From: Chionoecetes opilio
Taxonomy: Eukaryota; Arthropoda; Malacostraca; Decapoda; Majidae
DNA length: 64,000 nt
Assembly: GCA_016584305.1 (NCBI GenBank)
Contig: JACEEZ010022462.1
Location: forward strand, 335,001 to 399,000
Direction of reading: 5' to 3'
Positions within the stretch are counted from its first letter, which is position 1; each line of letters begins with the position of its first letter. Positions 1 to 9,489 of this stretch are shown here, piece after piece. The translations under genes were made by a program, and so were the position numbers. Under the pieces are notes generated by a model. That model was not told the origin of the DNA. It ran no database searches and worked only from the letters and a program-made list of their open reading frames with translations.

Positions 1-90
1 TTTCCAAAACCCCCGGTTNCAGGACTACAACTCTTCGTATAACTTCGAGAGTATGTCTCCCTCTTCTAACTCAACGCTCACTCTTCGCCA

Positions 91-762
91 TCAACCGCTC
101 TTTCTTACCTCAAAAACAAATGTTTCTCTCAGCTGTTGGGGCGTCAGTTGCCTGACCAGGAAGGTGACGGCCATGGCCACGTGTCGGAGGGAAGGACGCC
201 TCGCGGGATCCTTGGCGTTGCACAGCCTCGACACCTTCGTCAGCGGCTCCGTCAGGAAGGTCTGGTCGCACCGCCACACCGCGATGTCTAGGATGTACCC
301 GAGGCTGTACACATCACCAGAGCAAAACACGGGTCGTCGCGCCCCATTCTCGGGTGCCATCCACGGAAAGCGGTCGTCTGAGGCCGCACCTTCGTACTCG
401 TCGCTTAGGTCGTCCTCGTCCTCTTCTTCGTCGCTATACACACTGTCCGGGAAGACCTGTTCCGCAGCGACCTGCCCGCTGTGACACGCCCACCCTAGAT
501 CGATGATGTGAAACACAGGCTCGATGATCGTGCCTGTGTAAGTTATGTTATTAAACTTTAAGTCGTTGTGAACGATGTCCTTGGCGTGGACTTCCTGAAG
601 GCGCTCGCAGATGCTCGTCAGTGAATTAAGGAAGTTCTCTACCGAGCAGTTCCTCAAGAAGTTGTCGTAGGTGATGCCGACATACTCCTGCAGTAACGCC
701 GGGGGCGCGGCGCACACAGCTCGGAGGCGCGGCACTCCCCCGGCACCGTTCAGCTCCAGCAT
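91..762 (-). CDS. Protein kinase C-lobe, 3' exon fragment
   Basis: A 223-codon open frame ends at a TGA and reads as the C-terminal lobe of a Ser/Thr-type protein kinase, an enzyme class that transfers phosphate from ATP to protein hydroxyls. Visible motifs: a hinge-like stretch (residues 20-32), a catalytic loop HNDLKFNN (65-72, with HND in place of HRD but Asp, Lys and Asn kept), DLG in place of DFG (88-90), APE (136-138), and the helix-F-like SGDVYSLGYIL (148-158). The glycine loop and the beta-3 lysine are absent; upstream in frame there is a TGA within 30 bases, so the N-lobe must lie on other exons or be lost. An acidic Ser/Asp/Glu tract (110-130) sits in the activation segment, which is unusual. 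A LINE abuts the upstream side. It could be the terminal exon of a real gene, one of an expanded decapod kinase family, or a retained fragment; active-site residues are intact. Confidence 0.75.
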   Translation of the reverse strand: MLELNGAGGVPRLRAVCAAPPALLQEYVGITYDNFLRNCSVENFLNSLTSICERLQEVHAKDIVHNDLKFNNITYTGTIIEPVFHIIDLGWACHSGQVAAEQVFPDSVYSDEEEDEDDLSDEYEGAASDDRFPWMAPENGARRPVFCSGDVYSLGYILDIAVWRCDQTFLTEPLTKVSRLCNAKDPARRPSLRHVAMAVTFLVRQLTPQQLRETFVFEVRKSG

Positions 763-771
763 CAGCCGGTA

Positions 772-2232
772 TTGCAGCCGGTATCAGCTGGTATTCATGT
801 TCAGATCATTAAAACAACTACAACCACTTTGGCTCCTATTATCTCAAAATTAATTAATCTATCTTTTCGTTCAGGTATCTTTCCAGAGAAACTAAAAATA
901 GCTAAGGTTATACCGTTACATAAAGGCGGCAAACTAGATGATGTGTCTAACTATCGGCCTATTTCAATACTCCCAGCTTTAAGTAAAATATATGAACGAG
1001 CTATGTATGACAGAATGTATGATTTTCTCACTAGGAATAACATCTTAACAGATAGGCAGTTTGGTTTTAGAAAGAATTTATCTCCCAAATTAGCAATTAC
1101 AAAATTAATGGATAATTATAATGTATTGCAGGAGTTAGGTTGTAGTAAATATATAATTACGGTTTTTTTGGATTTGAAAAAGGCTTTTGATACATTGAAT
1201 CATGAAGTTTTGATAAGTAAATTACAGCATTACGGTATAAGGGATGTCTGTCTGAATTGGTTTATGAGTTACCTATGCAAGAGAAAACAACACACTTCTG
1301 TGAATAAAATAAGCTCAGGGATTGCAGAACTTAAAACAGGAGTTCCACAAGGTTCAACATTGGGTCCGTTTTTTTTTTTTATATATATATCAATGACATT
1401 ATCAATTCTTCAAATTTACTGAAATTTATTATTTTTGCCGACGACACTAACATTACATATTCTTCAGCAGATTTAGATTTTTTAACGAGAACATTAAATT
1501 TTGAGTTAGAGTCTGTTTCATCCTGGTTATCAGCAAATAGGTTAACTCTAAATATTGCGAAAACAAATTATTTGATATTTGCTGGCAACAAAGTCTGGAC
1601 AGTAATAAAAATATTGAGATGTGCGGGGAAGTAATACTAAGATCAAATTCAGTTAAATACCTAGGTGTCTTTATAGACCAACACATTAGTTGGAAGGATT
1701 ATGTAGCTTATATACATAATAAACTCGCTAGATCATCAGGCATACTTCATAAAGTAAAGCATATTTTATCCACTGAAACATTACTAACCTTATATTACAC
1801 GTTGATTTATCCTTATTTACATTATTGCAATGTTGTCTGGGGTATGGCGAACATAACAACAATAAAACCGCTGCAGTTGCTTCAAAAAAGGATAATTAGA
1901 ACCCTAGGCAAAGTTAGTTATCATGAACACACAGCTCCGCTATTTAAAAGCTTTAAAATTTTTAAAATAAATGATATTTATGTTCTAGAATGTCTAAAAT
2001 TCCTTCATGACGAATTCCATATCTTTCATTCTGCTTCACTTCAGACTGCTTTTCAAATACATAACTTAAACACAAGAAATAGACATCAAATTAGACCACC
2101 TTTCCAATTACTGAATCTCATAAAGATTTGTCACTTATTTCGGAGGCATGAAATGGAATGAACTTCCAGAGCACATTACAAAATATTGTTATAAGAATAC
2201 ATTTAAAATAAAATACACAAAGCAATATAAGT
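772..2232 (+). pseudogene. Non-LTR retrotransposon (LINE, Jockey/CR1 group) reverse transcriptase, 5'-truncated
   Basis: Three consecutive frames together read as a LINE reverse transcriptase that would copy element RNA at a nicked target. Frame 1 (772-1422) has the NYRPIS motif, a fingers/palm region with FLDLKKAFDTLNHEVL (catalytic Asp) and GVPQGSTLGP. It breaks in a T homopolymer plus AT run at about 1370-1390. The next frame carries the catalytic FADD box at 1434-1445 followed by the SSWLSANRLTLN region. A second break near 1590 leads into 1619-2161, which has the KYLGVFID and LARSSGILHKV thumb region and the C-terminal connection region. The endonuclease domain and 5' end are missing, the usual 5' truncation. 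Both breaks could be sequencing errors at homopolymers, but the truncation alone makes this copy dead. It begins within about 40 bp of the kinase exon. Confidence 0.9.
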
Positions 2233-2268
2233 AAATGTGTATTCATCGTATTCATGTGTTGAGTAGTA

Positions 2269-2443
2269 ATGGAACCACGAACCGAGCCAACAATGCAATG
2301 CGCAGCGCCGTCATGTCCTGGTTATGGGTCCATCGTGACCGATGTGACGCTCGTGAACGCGCTCGCCGAGGCCACCGAAAATTTAGGCGTGGCATTAAAA
2401 AATCGGGAGGCGAATCCGATGTTTGTACCAACGCAGCGCTATC
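2269..2443 (+). CDS. Exon-like short ORF with GTAAGT donor
   Basis: An ATG opens a frame of about 58 codons, beginning MEPRTEPTMQC and including CPGYGSIVTDV and NALAEATENLGVAL, with balanced amino-acid composition. It runs into a consensus 5' splice donor GTAAGT at 2444-2449; reading on gives a stop after four more codons. This looks like a first coding exon or an exon relic. Downstream are CT-rich repeats with no obvious partner exon. I do not recognise the family; a retroelement gag N-terminus is possible. Confidence 0.3.
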
Positions 2444-2520
2444 GTAAGTCTTCGTGACGCTATCGTTATTAGTGCAAGCTTCGTGACACTACCGTGATCG
2501 TCTTATGTCTATCGTTGACG
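2440..2520. repeat. CTATCGTGACG-type short repeats, first block
   Basis: Imperfect copies of a CGTGACGCTATCGT-like word recur (CGTGACGCTATCGT, CGTGACACTACCGTGATCG, CTATCGTTGACG). The same word family recurs at 7570-7875, also beside CT-rich DNA. Confidence 0.45.
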
Positions 2521-2529
2521 ATAAGGGAA

Positions 2530-2765
2530 CTCGTACAAGCGGCTTTCATCCCTACCTTCCCCCCCTTTTTTTTCGCACCCTCTTCCGCCTCCCCCCCCAC
2601 CATTTCTCATTCCACCTCCACCCGTCCATACACTCCCATACCCCCTAGTCCATCACACGTGGGGACTCCCCCTCCCCCTACTTCCTACCCCTATCCCTAA
2701 GCACGTGGAGATGGCTCCCTCCCCCTACTTCATGCGCCATACTCCCCTACGCACGTTGGAGACAC
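2530..2765. repeat. CT-rich minisatellite containing CACGTGG, degenerate block
   Basis: C/T-dominated DNA with units close to the array at 4905-5340: a CCCCCTACTTCCT core followed by AGCACGTGGAGATG. It is more degenerate here. ORFs on either strand are low-complexity by-products. Confidence 0.7.
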
Positions 2766-3027
2766 TGATCTATTAAACATGGAATCCGCGGAAAGCATGG
2801 CTCAGCACTGGTTCCAACTGATCCGCCATCTTGTCGTAACAAAAACAAAGCTTGTTTCTGCGGCTCGCGTGCTGTCTATCTGGTTGTTATCGCCTTCGTT
2901 CATGCCAAAGTTGTGCTTGCTTGTCTGGCTGTGTTATCACCTCGTCATGCCAAGCTTTGCTGCTATGTCCTGTTACAACAGCCAGGACCTTGGAACACGT
3001 CCCCCCCCCGCGCCCCAAATCTTGCCA

Positions 3028-3265
3028 CCTGTGAGTACAACACCACACACACCACACACGCACCCACCACACACACACCAACACCACACACACCCACACA
3101 CACACCAACACACCACCACATACACCCACCACCACACCACACACACCCCAACCACACACAACACACACACACACGCACCCACCCACACCCACCCACACAA
3201 CCCACACCCACACACACCAGACACCCACACCCACATCCACACCACACACCCACACCCACTCCCCA
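3028..3265. repeat. Long CA/CCA-rich microsatellite
   Basis: About 240 bp of (CACAC)/(CACCCA) repeats with irregular interruptions. All overlapping ORFs (His/Thr/Pro-rich on plus, Gly/Val/Cys/Trp-rich on minus) are compositional artefacts. Confidence 0.95.
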
Positions 3266-3412
3266 CCCAAGCAATCCCCACTCTTAAATCCATCTACCCA
3301 CTCCAGTCATCCATACTAGTCTAAAAAAAAATATTGGTGGATATGTATACATTTTTTTTTACGGTAGATATAGATATAAAGTATATTTTTTTATACTTGT
3401 TAACAATTAGGG

Positions 3413-3505
3413 GGAACGGAAGCAGACCGAGTGCGGTTATTTCTTTATACAAATGATCATGATCATTTGTATCATAACCGCACTCAGGTTGTTTCTTTCC
3501 GTTCC
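3413..3505. repeat. 93-bp imperfect palindrome
   Basis: A perfect 22-bp palindrome (3449-3470, centre ACAAATGATCA/TGATCATTTGT) is nested inside matching arms GAGTGCGGTTAT (3429-3440) and ATAACCGCACTC (3474-3485), and outer arms GGAACGGAA and TTCCGTTCC. One arm carries an internal bulge. Probably a foldback MITE or the dimerised ends of one. Confidence 0.8.
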
Positions 3506-3512
3506 GCGCGCT

Positions 3513-3779
3513 CCTAATAAGCTGTGCTTGTTGTAATGAGATAGCTTTATTTTGCGAAGAAAAAAAAGCGAAAAAAAAGTTATACCTTGTGGTTTAAAGC
3601 TAGGTTAGGTTCATTACCAACCTATAAGTTAGGTTAGGTTTATTAAAACCTTTAAGGTTAGGTGTAGGTTCATTAAAACCTATAAGGTTAGTTATGTTTC
3701 ATTAATATTAATTTTTTTTGGGGGAGGGGGGGTTGCGCAAATAAAACTATCTCCATTGGCAACAAGCACTATTGTAGGC
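3513..3779. mobile_element. MITE with ~45-bp TIRs and TTAGG-rich interior
   Basis: The left end (TGCTTGTTGTAATGAGATAG then TTTATTTTGCG) is the reverse complement of the right end (GCAAATAAAACTATCTCCATT then AACAAGCA). The interior holds repeated AGGTTAGGTTYATTAAAACCTATAAGG units. A related partial copy is at 31750-32070. Non-coding and about 265 bp; superfamily not decided. Confidence 0.7.
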
Positions 3780-4204
3780 CCCCCCCCCCAGGAAAATAAT
3801 AGTGATGTCTCTTTAAAACGGACCGCGAAACTTACATTATTAACCAAAGTTTTTCGTAGTCTAATGAAACCATAGTCGTTGTTTACACTCAGCTCAGAGT
3901 GAACTGACTACTTAGAAGTACGACACGACCACCAGGTATGTTACGAAAATACTCAAAATTCAGTGTACGAAACTAAACTACCTCCAATTCAATATACCTA
4001 ATTAAGAAAGGTTTTTGATTAGGCCAAAGGTTTTGATTAATTTAACTTCCGTAATCCCCGAGGAGTAGCTTCTAGGAACACTGTGGCTCGCGCCGTTACC
4101 CGTGGCGGCGGCGCGGTTACGGGGTTAGCGCGTCATAGTGGACGAGAAACTGCGCGGTTCGCTCACATTAGGTCCACCACACAAACACTCTGTGGTTCGC
4201 CTCA
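3780..4204. other. Intergenic stretch, no recognised feature
   Basis: A C homopolymer (3780-3790), AT-rich single-copy-looking DNA and a short GC-rich patch (4080-4135). I see no coding frame or repeat here. Confidence 0.5.
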
Positions 4205-4600
4205 TTAGGTCTGTACACTGCACTGGTAGCCCCTCTCGCTTACCACATACACCACCACCTGTCACCTACCACACTGAGTACGGCCTCGCAACACACCTGT
4301 CACTACACCCTGTACGGCCTCGCAACACACGGCACACACACCTGTACGGCTCGCAAGTACACCTGGTCACTACAAACCTGTTACTGCCCTCGCAAACACA
4401 CCTGTCACTACACACCTGTACGGCCTTGCAACACAACTGTCACTATACACCTGTACGGCCCTCGACAAGGCACCTGTCACTACACACCGTACGGCCTCGC
4501 AACAACTGTCACTACCCACACCTGTACGGCCTCGCAAGACACCTGTCACTTACACACCTGTACGGCCTCGCAAACCACACCTGTGTCTGTGTATCACCGT
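4205..4600. repeat. Minisatellite, ~36-bp unit (CACCTGTCACTACACACCTG...)
   Basis: About nine or ten imperfect copies of a unit combining CACCTGTCACTACACACCTG and TACGGCCTCGCAACA. Copies differ mostly by one- to three-base indels. The overlapping 154-codon ORF is repeat translation. Confidence 0.9.
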
Positions 4601-4639
4601 AAATAAATGACTTGGAAGGTTCGACGAGTGCACTAGGTT

Positions 4640-4740
4640 GGAAGTTTGAGTAGTAGTAGTAGTAGGTGTAATAGTAGTTGTAGGTCGGTAATAGTAGTGG
4701 TAGGTGGTAATAGTAGTAGTAGTAGTAGGTGTTAATTCAG
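4640..4740. repeat. (GTA/TAG)n trinucleotide-rich tract
   Basis: Roughly 100 bp of GTAGTAGTAG-type repeats interrupted by AGGTGTAA and AGGTCGGTAA. Confidence 0.85.
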
Positions 4741-4904
4741 TGTAGTAGCGTGGTTAATATAGGCTATTCACATGCCAGGCAGCCAACACCAGCCACTGCA
4801 TGTCCGCACATGTATTTGTTTTGGTTATTTCAAGATGGCCGGTAGTGGACTTCAGTATCTGGCCACAAGCATAGCCAGATCCGCGATCATGTTATATCAG
4901 ATCA

Positions 4905-5340
4905 GTGCGTGGAGATGCCTCCGCGACCCCTAACTTCCTTCCCCTACTCCCTAAGCCACGTGAGATGCCTCCCTCCCCCTACTTCCTGCACCCTACTCCC
5001 CTAAGCACGTGGAGATGCCTTCCCTCCCCCTACTCCTGCCCCTACTCCCTAAGCACGTGGAGATGCCTCCCTCCCCCTAGCTTCCTGCCCCCTACCCCTA
5101 AGCACGTGGAGATGCCTCCCTCCCTAACTTCCTGCCCCCTACTCCCTAAGCACGTGAGATGCATCCCTTCCCCCTATTTCCTGCCCCCTACTCCCTAAGC
5201 ACGTGGAGATGCCTCCTCCCCTACTTCCTTCCCCCCTACTCCCTTAAGCACGTGGAGAAGCCTCCCTCCCCCGGACTCCTGCCCCCTACTCCTAAGCACG
5301 TGGAGTTCCACCCTCCCCCTACTTCTACCCCCCCTACTGG
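4905..5340. repeat. CT-rich minisatellite with CACGTG in each ~50-bp unit
   Basis: Eight to nine units of AGCACGTGGAGATGCCTCC followed by CTCCCCCTACTTCCTGC and CCCCTACTCCCTA. Nearly every unit has the palindromic E-box hexamer CACGTG. Degenerate units also occur at 2530-2765. ORFs across it are translations of the repeat. Confidence 0.92.
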
Positions 5341-5460
5341 TTACACGACCACCTTTCGAGCGAATACTTTTCGAGCCGAAAGATGATTCCCGAGCGAAAG
5401 ACGATTCGAGCGAATGACTTTTCGAGCGGAGGACCATCGAGTAAATGGCTTATTCGAGCG
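5340..5460. repeat. CGAGCGAATACTTTT short tandem repeat, plus orientation
   Basis: Repeated CGAGCGAA/CGAGCGGAGGA words about every 15-19 bases. The same family is present inverted at 7200-7395. Confidence 0.75.
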
Positions 5461-5583
5461 TAGATCTGCTACTATACACGCATGGTATTAAACCATAAGG
5501 ACTAAGAAATTGCTTGTTATTATATTTAAGAGATTTATGTCAGAGTTGGGTTTAGAAAATAGATTTTTTTAGTTGAAATCCGA

Positions 5584-5643
5584 TCCCACCACAAAACACC
5601 GCCGACTGACGCGCCACGGCAGTCGGTCGGTGGTGTGGTGGGA
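5584..5643. repeat. Short inverted repeat, ~27-bp arms
   Basis: TCCCACCAC..ACACCGCCGACTGAC and its near reverse complement face each other across about 8 bp (CGCCACGG). It could form a cruciform or strong RNA hairpin; possibly a tiny foldback element. Confidence 0.8.
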
Positions 5644-5793
5644 CAAAACTACGGAAAGTTTTGTTTATCGCTTCTGCTTTATCCTCGATTACTACATATG
5701 GACTAAAATTATGTCAATGCTTCTGCTATAACCTTCAAACCTCTTGGCAAGCTGTTACTTTGGTCAAAACACGGACAAAAATGATCTAATAAG

Positions 5794-6037
5794 GAATAAA
5801 TAAGGTGCTGCTCCGCCGTCGCCATCAGAACATTCTAGGACCGCGGACGGACGCCTCTCCACAGTCCCATCCTTCCTCACGGACAGCAGCAGCAGAGTGA
5901 GGTGGGTTTAGTTGTTTATTTTAAACTAAACCTAACCTTAAACCTAACCTAGCTGATTGCTGTCCGTGAGGGAGGGCGCTTGGCCCGCGGTCTCTGACTG
6001 TGATGGTGGCGACGGCGGAGTTTTCACCTATTTATTC
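5794..6037. mobile_element. MITE with long TIRs (~85-95 bp)
   Basis: The left arm (GAATAAATAAGGTG, CTCCGCCGTCGCCA, ACCGCGG, CCTCACGGACAGC) matches the reverse complement of the right arm (GCTGTCCGTGAGG, CCGCGGT, TGGCGACGGCGGAG, CACCTATTTATTC). The middle 60 bp contains AACCTAACCT. Non-coding. Confidence 0.8.
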
Positions 6038-6238
6038 AAAAAAATATAACCCTTAAAATTGTTTCCAAATTTTGCTAACCAGTTTGGAAAACAAGTTTCC
6101 AAACAAGTACCTAGGTCGTATGGACAGAGGAAGTGGTGGGATGGGGTTGGAGTTACCTTTAACGCTCTTATACAGAGACCTTAGGTGGGCCGCCGGGCGC
6201 GGCAGGCGGGTGGCGGGGTGCGTCAGGGACATTCCATT

Positions 6239-6741
6239 CCGTAGATAACACTATGTCGCCAGGCACTTTTTCTTTTTCCGAGGTTACCAGATGTTTGTGT
6301 GGCGTAACACTTTACAATTTCTATATCCATATTTCAGGAAAAGTTAGAAACGGGGCTATCTGGAGAGGTCGTGTCATTTTGTGTCTTCATATGTGTCATT
6401 ATTAATGGCTTATTTTTTTTTTAAATGAACAAATTACAAAAATTATCACCAGAATGGTGACCAATAATAAGGTCGTCAATTAGTGTTCTATGTTATGAGT
6501 GTCCTCCCCGTTGTCGTCGTTCGCGCGAACAAACAACAACAAGTAGGAAATTTGAAACCATATTACTTGACCGATGCAAAGATAAACAACAACGCTGAAA
6601 CAGGGTAGATTATACAGTCATGATATAAAACTACTGTGTATGCATCTTCAGTGCCACAGACACAGCAGTAGTGAGCTCATCTTCCTAATATTTTGGCGCC
6701 TGGCGACATTATTGCAGCTGGCGACTAAAGGTTATCTACGG
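6239..6741. mobile_element. MITE, ~500 bp, TIR CCGTAGATAAC
   Basis: Left end CCGTAGATAACACTATGTCGCCAG; the right end, read on the minus strand, is CCGTAGATAACCTTTAGTCGCCAG. The interior is AT-rich and non-coding. Flanks do not give an unambiguous target duplication. Confidence 0.7.
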
Positions 6742-6744
6742 TAG

Positions 6745-7195
6745 AGGGTCAGTGAGGTTCACGTCAGGTAATGCAACACACACACACACACGCACATGGT
6801 AACACTGACCTGACCTCATCCCCTCTCCGGAATTGTCCTGGGCCGGTTAGTATTTATAGAAAACCAGGGCGCCTAGCTGTACGCCTTTGTGTGTTGTGTG
6901 TGGTGTGTGAACGTTGATGAAAAGAAAAAGTGAGTGCATTATAACGTCTGTTATAACGTATAAATCTTACCGTTTTTTAAGACAGACACGGTAGATAGGT
7001 TAAATGATTACTAGGTGCGGTTAGGTTAGAGGGGGGCTTGTTTAGTGACATGATATCAAGAAAGAAATTCTCGATACTACGGTTTGTGAGAAGCGGAAGC
7101 AAGGTTTGCGGGGCGGGATCCCCCCCACCACCCTGGAAACAAAAAAATATATTTCCGACAAAAAACAAAGTTGCAGCTTAATTTCCATACACATC
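6745..7195. other. Intergenic stretch with short CA and GT runs
   Basis: Contains (CA)n near 6778, (GTGT) near 6890 and GGTTAGGTTAG near 7020. No coding frame stands out. Confidence 0.5.
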
Positions 7196-7199
7196 AAAA

Positions 7200-7395
7200 C
7201 GATCAGGAAACTAAGTTTGGTCCTCCGCTCGAAAAAGTATTCGCTCGAAATCGTCCTCCGCTCGAAAAAAGTATAATTCGCTCCGAAGGTCCTCCGCTCG
7301 AAAAAGTATTCGCTCGAATGTCCTACCGCTCGAAAAAAGGCTTCGCTCGAATCGTCTACGCACGAAAAGGTATTCGCTCGAATCGCTCCAAACAC
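7200..7395. repeat. TTCGCTCGAA short tandem repeat, inverted relative to 5340-5460
   Basis: About seven copies of a 28-30 bp unit made of GTCCTCCGCTCGAAAAAGTA and TTCGCTCGAA. Translations on both strands (FFERRTF-like) are repeat artefacts. Confidence 0.85.
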
Positions 7396-7569
7396 CACGC
7401 TTCTCCTCACCTCAAACCCCCCCCCCGTTCCCCTCCAACACCCCTTCTTTAGTACAACCCCCCTCCCCAGTTTTCCCATCCTTATCCATCACCAAACACG
7501 TACCACCCCTGTTTCCTCCTACCTTCAAACTCTACCACCCTTCCTTCTCCATCAGCATGGCAACCCCAC

Positions 7570-7875
7570 CACGGTGAGGCTGTTGCTCGCTCTTGACGCT
7601 ATCGTGGTTACGTTTTCAATGTAGCGTTCATGGCACAGTCGTCGGTTATCGTGCTCTATCGTGACGACAAAAATGACGTTGCATTTTCCCATTCGTGACT
7701 TAGTCTTAACAGCTGGTCATGAACTCCATCGTGACCATCTGACGACCGTCAGACACATACGTACAGGCAGCGTGACATTTGTTGTGAGGGCTATGTGGTC
7801 TGCATTTATCGTGGCCAAATTTACGATAGCGTCAATTAATTTCAAAATGGGCGCATCGTGGTTCGATTATGAATG
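7570..7875. repeat. CTATCGTGACG-type short repeats, second block
   Basis: Words such as GACGCTATCGTGGTTACG, CTATCGTGACGAC, CATCGTGACCATCTGACG and ACGATAGCGTC are scattered through about 300 bp, matching the block at 2440-2520. Confidence 0.45.
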
Positions 7876-8054
7876 TGGAAGGGAGCTTAAGTTGGTGTAT
7901 GAATGTGTGTGGTTTTCAGAAGTTTTGTGTCTATGTGTATGTGTGTTTTTAAGGTTGGTAAATTTCATAATCATAAAATTATATACCTACAATATACCTA
8001 CGTATAAACCTAAACCTGGTATAACCTAAAATACTAAAAGTATATACTACCTGG

Positions 8055-8400
8055 GAGAAGGCGTTAGCGGAGTGGTTAACGTCCCGACTGGCGTTATCGA
8101 TGAACCCGAGTTCGATCCCCGAAGAAACCCAAAACTTTTCGGCCACCGTCGAGTGGACATAAGAAAACACCCACGTGCCCTGGCCCATGAACTCTACCTT
8201 CGATTGCGAGTGCATCGGAGGACACAGGGGGGAGGCATAAGCTCTAATCACAGGCGTTCACTATAAGAGTGCCTGCTGCGAACCCGGGCGAGGGACAACA
8301 TCAGAGCCTCAAGGAAACCTCCAGAAGCCTACCAATCGAGCCCTGGGTCCCCACTGACTGCAGGCGCAATAGGCAAAAAAAAAAAACAAAAAAAAAAAAC
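8055..8400 (+). mobile_element. tRNA-derived SINE (family S1) with A-rich tail
   Basis: The 5' part is tRNA-like: GGCGTTAGCGGAGTGG (A box) and GAGTTCGATCCCC (B box). A conserved body follows, with CGGCCACCGTCGAGTGGACA and CGATTGCGAGTGCATCGGAGG, then a tail of A/C homopolymers at 8376-8400. The same family recurs inverted at 41213-41575 and 63600-63960. Pol III promoter inferred from the boxes. Confidence 0.8.
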
Positions 8401-8613
8401 ATATTTTATGGTCGGTTCGTTTGTGTGTTCCAGCGCTTGATTTTCTTAATAGACCATTTATTTCTACGTCTTTTGGTATTAATTAGCTAGAGTGTATTTG
8501 AAATCTATCTGTATGAGTATTATATAAAATTTTTCATGTAAAACTGGTGAACTAAAGTAGCAGTTGGCAATATTTCTTATCAAATATCAAGCATCCTGTC
8601 ATGAATACCCTCG

Positions 8614-8634
8614 CTCTCTCTCTCTCTCTCTCTC
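8614..8634. repeat. (CT)n microsatellite
   Basis: Perfect CT repeat directly outside the left TIR of the 4.1-kb element. Confidence 0.9.
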
Positions 8635-8659
8635 GTAGTCCGGCAGAAGTACCAATGGG

Positions 8660-8988
8660 ACCTCTTTTTGGAGTATAACGTTTTTTTTAATTGTTGATTA
8701 TTGATGGTAAAGGGCATAAGTATTCAAAAACGCCGGATGACATCTTGTTCATACTTGAGCAGTTTGTGTGCTAGGAGGCGAGATCAAGATGGTCGCCAAT
8801 CGAATCTGGGAAAATCTATTTTCCTCATATCTTCGTAACTATATGAGATAGAAACCACAACTTGGACATGTCATTATATGTTTTCAGGCATCAGATTACA
8901 ATGGAAGCCATTATTATATCAATAAACACACACAAAACACAAGATGGCCGCATAAATGTGTTTTCATTGCAGAAAAATTGACTTTCTC
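8660..8988. repeat. Left terminal inverted repeat of 4.1-kb element
   Basis: Pairs with 12470-12795; indels and substitutions suggest a moderately old insertion. Confidence 0.85.
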
Positions 8989-9489
8989 AACATTCATTAC
9001 GAGATCGATCGATTAATGACATGCACGAACACGGATTGCAATGGTGCTGTGTGGATTATTCACTAAAATAAACGCTTATTTGTATATTATTTTGACATTT
9101 ATTGCAACGACGCATGAGTTAATTCTGGTTAAATCACAGAGACACAACTTGTTGGTGTAATCACTGAAAACATTTATGTATTGTGTTAAAGCAGGATATG
9201 GATTTTGATTTTCGACTGATCACGATTTCGATCGACTGTCAAGTCAAAAAGCATTTGTGTTGCAGAATATCCATCGTGACAGGGAACAAACATTGTGCAC
9301 GCAGATTGGCACTCCAGGCAACCACATCGGATGAGAACAAGGTGTGTCACTCTCCGCATCCACACCTGATCAGTCGCAAGACAGCATCTGGTGAAGGCGA
9401 CTGTACCGGACTGTTCGTAGGTACAAGTGATCTTGTTGGTTATCTTTCTTCACCATATTTTTCAACGTCCAGTTCTGGTGGATCCGCTG

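Noticed and set aside
3028..3293. Several overlapping ORFs on both strands, up to 181 codons
   Set aside because: They translate a CA-rich microsatellite; all frames lack stops because of composition.
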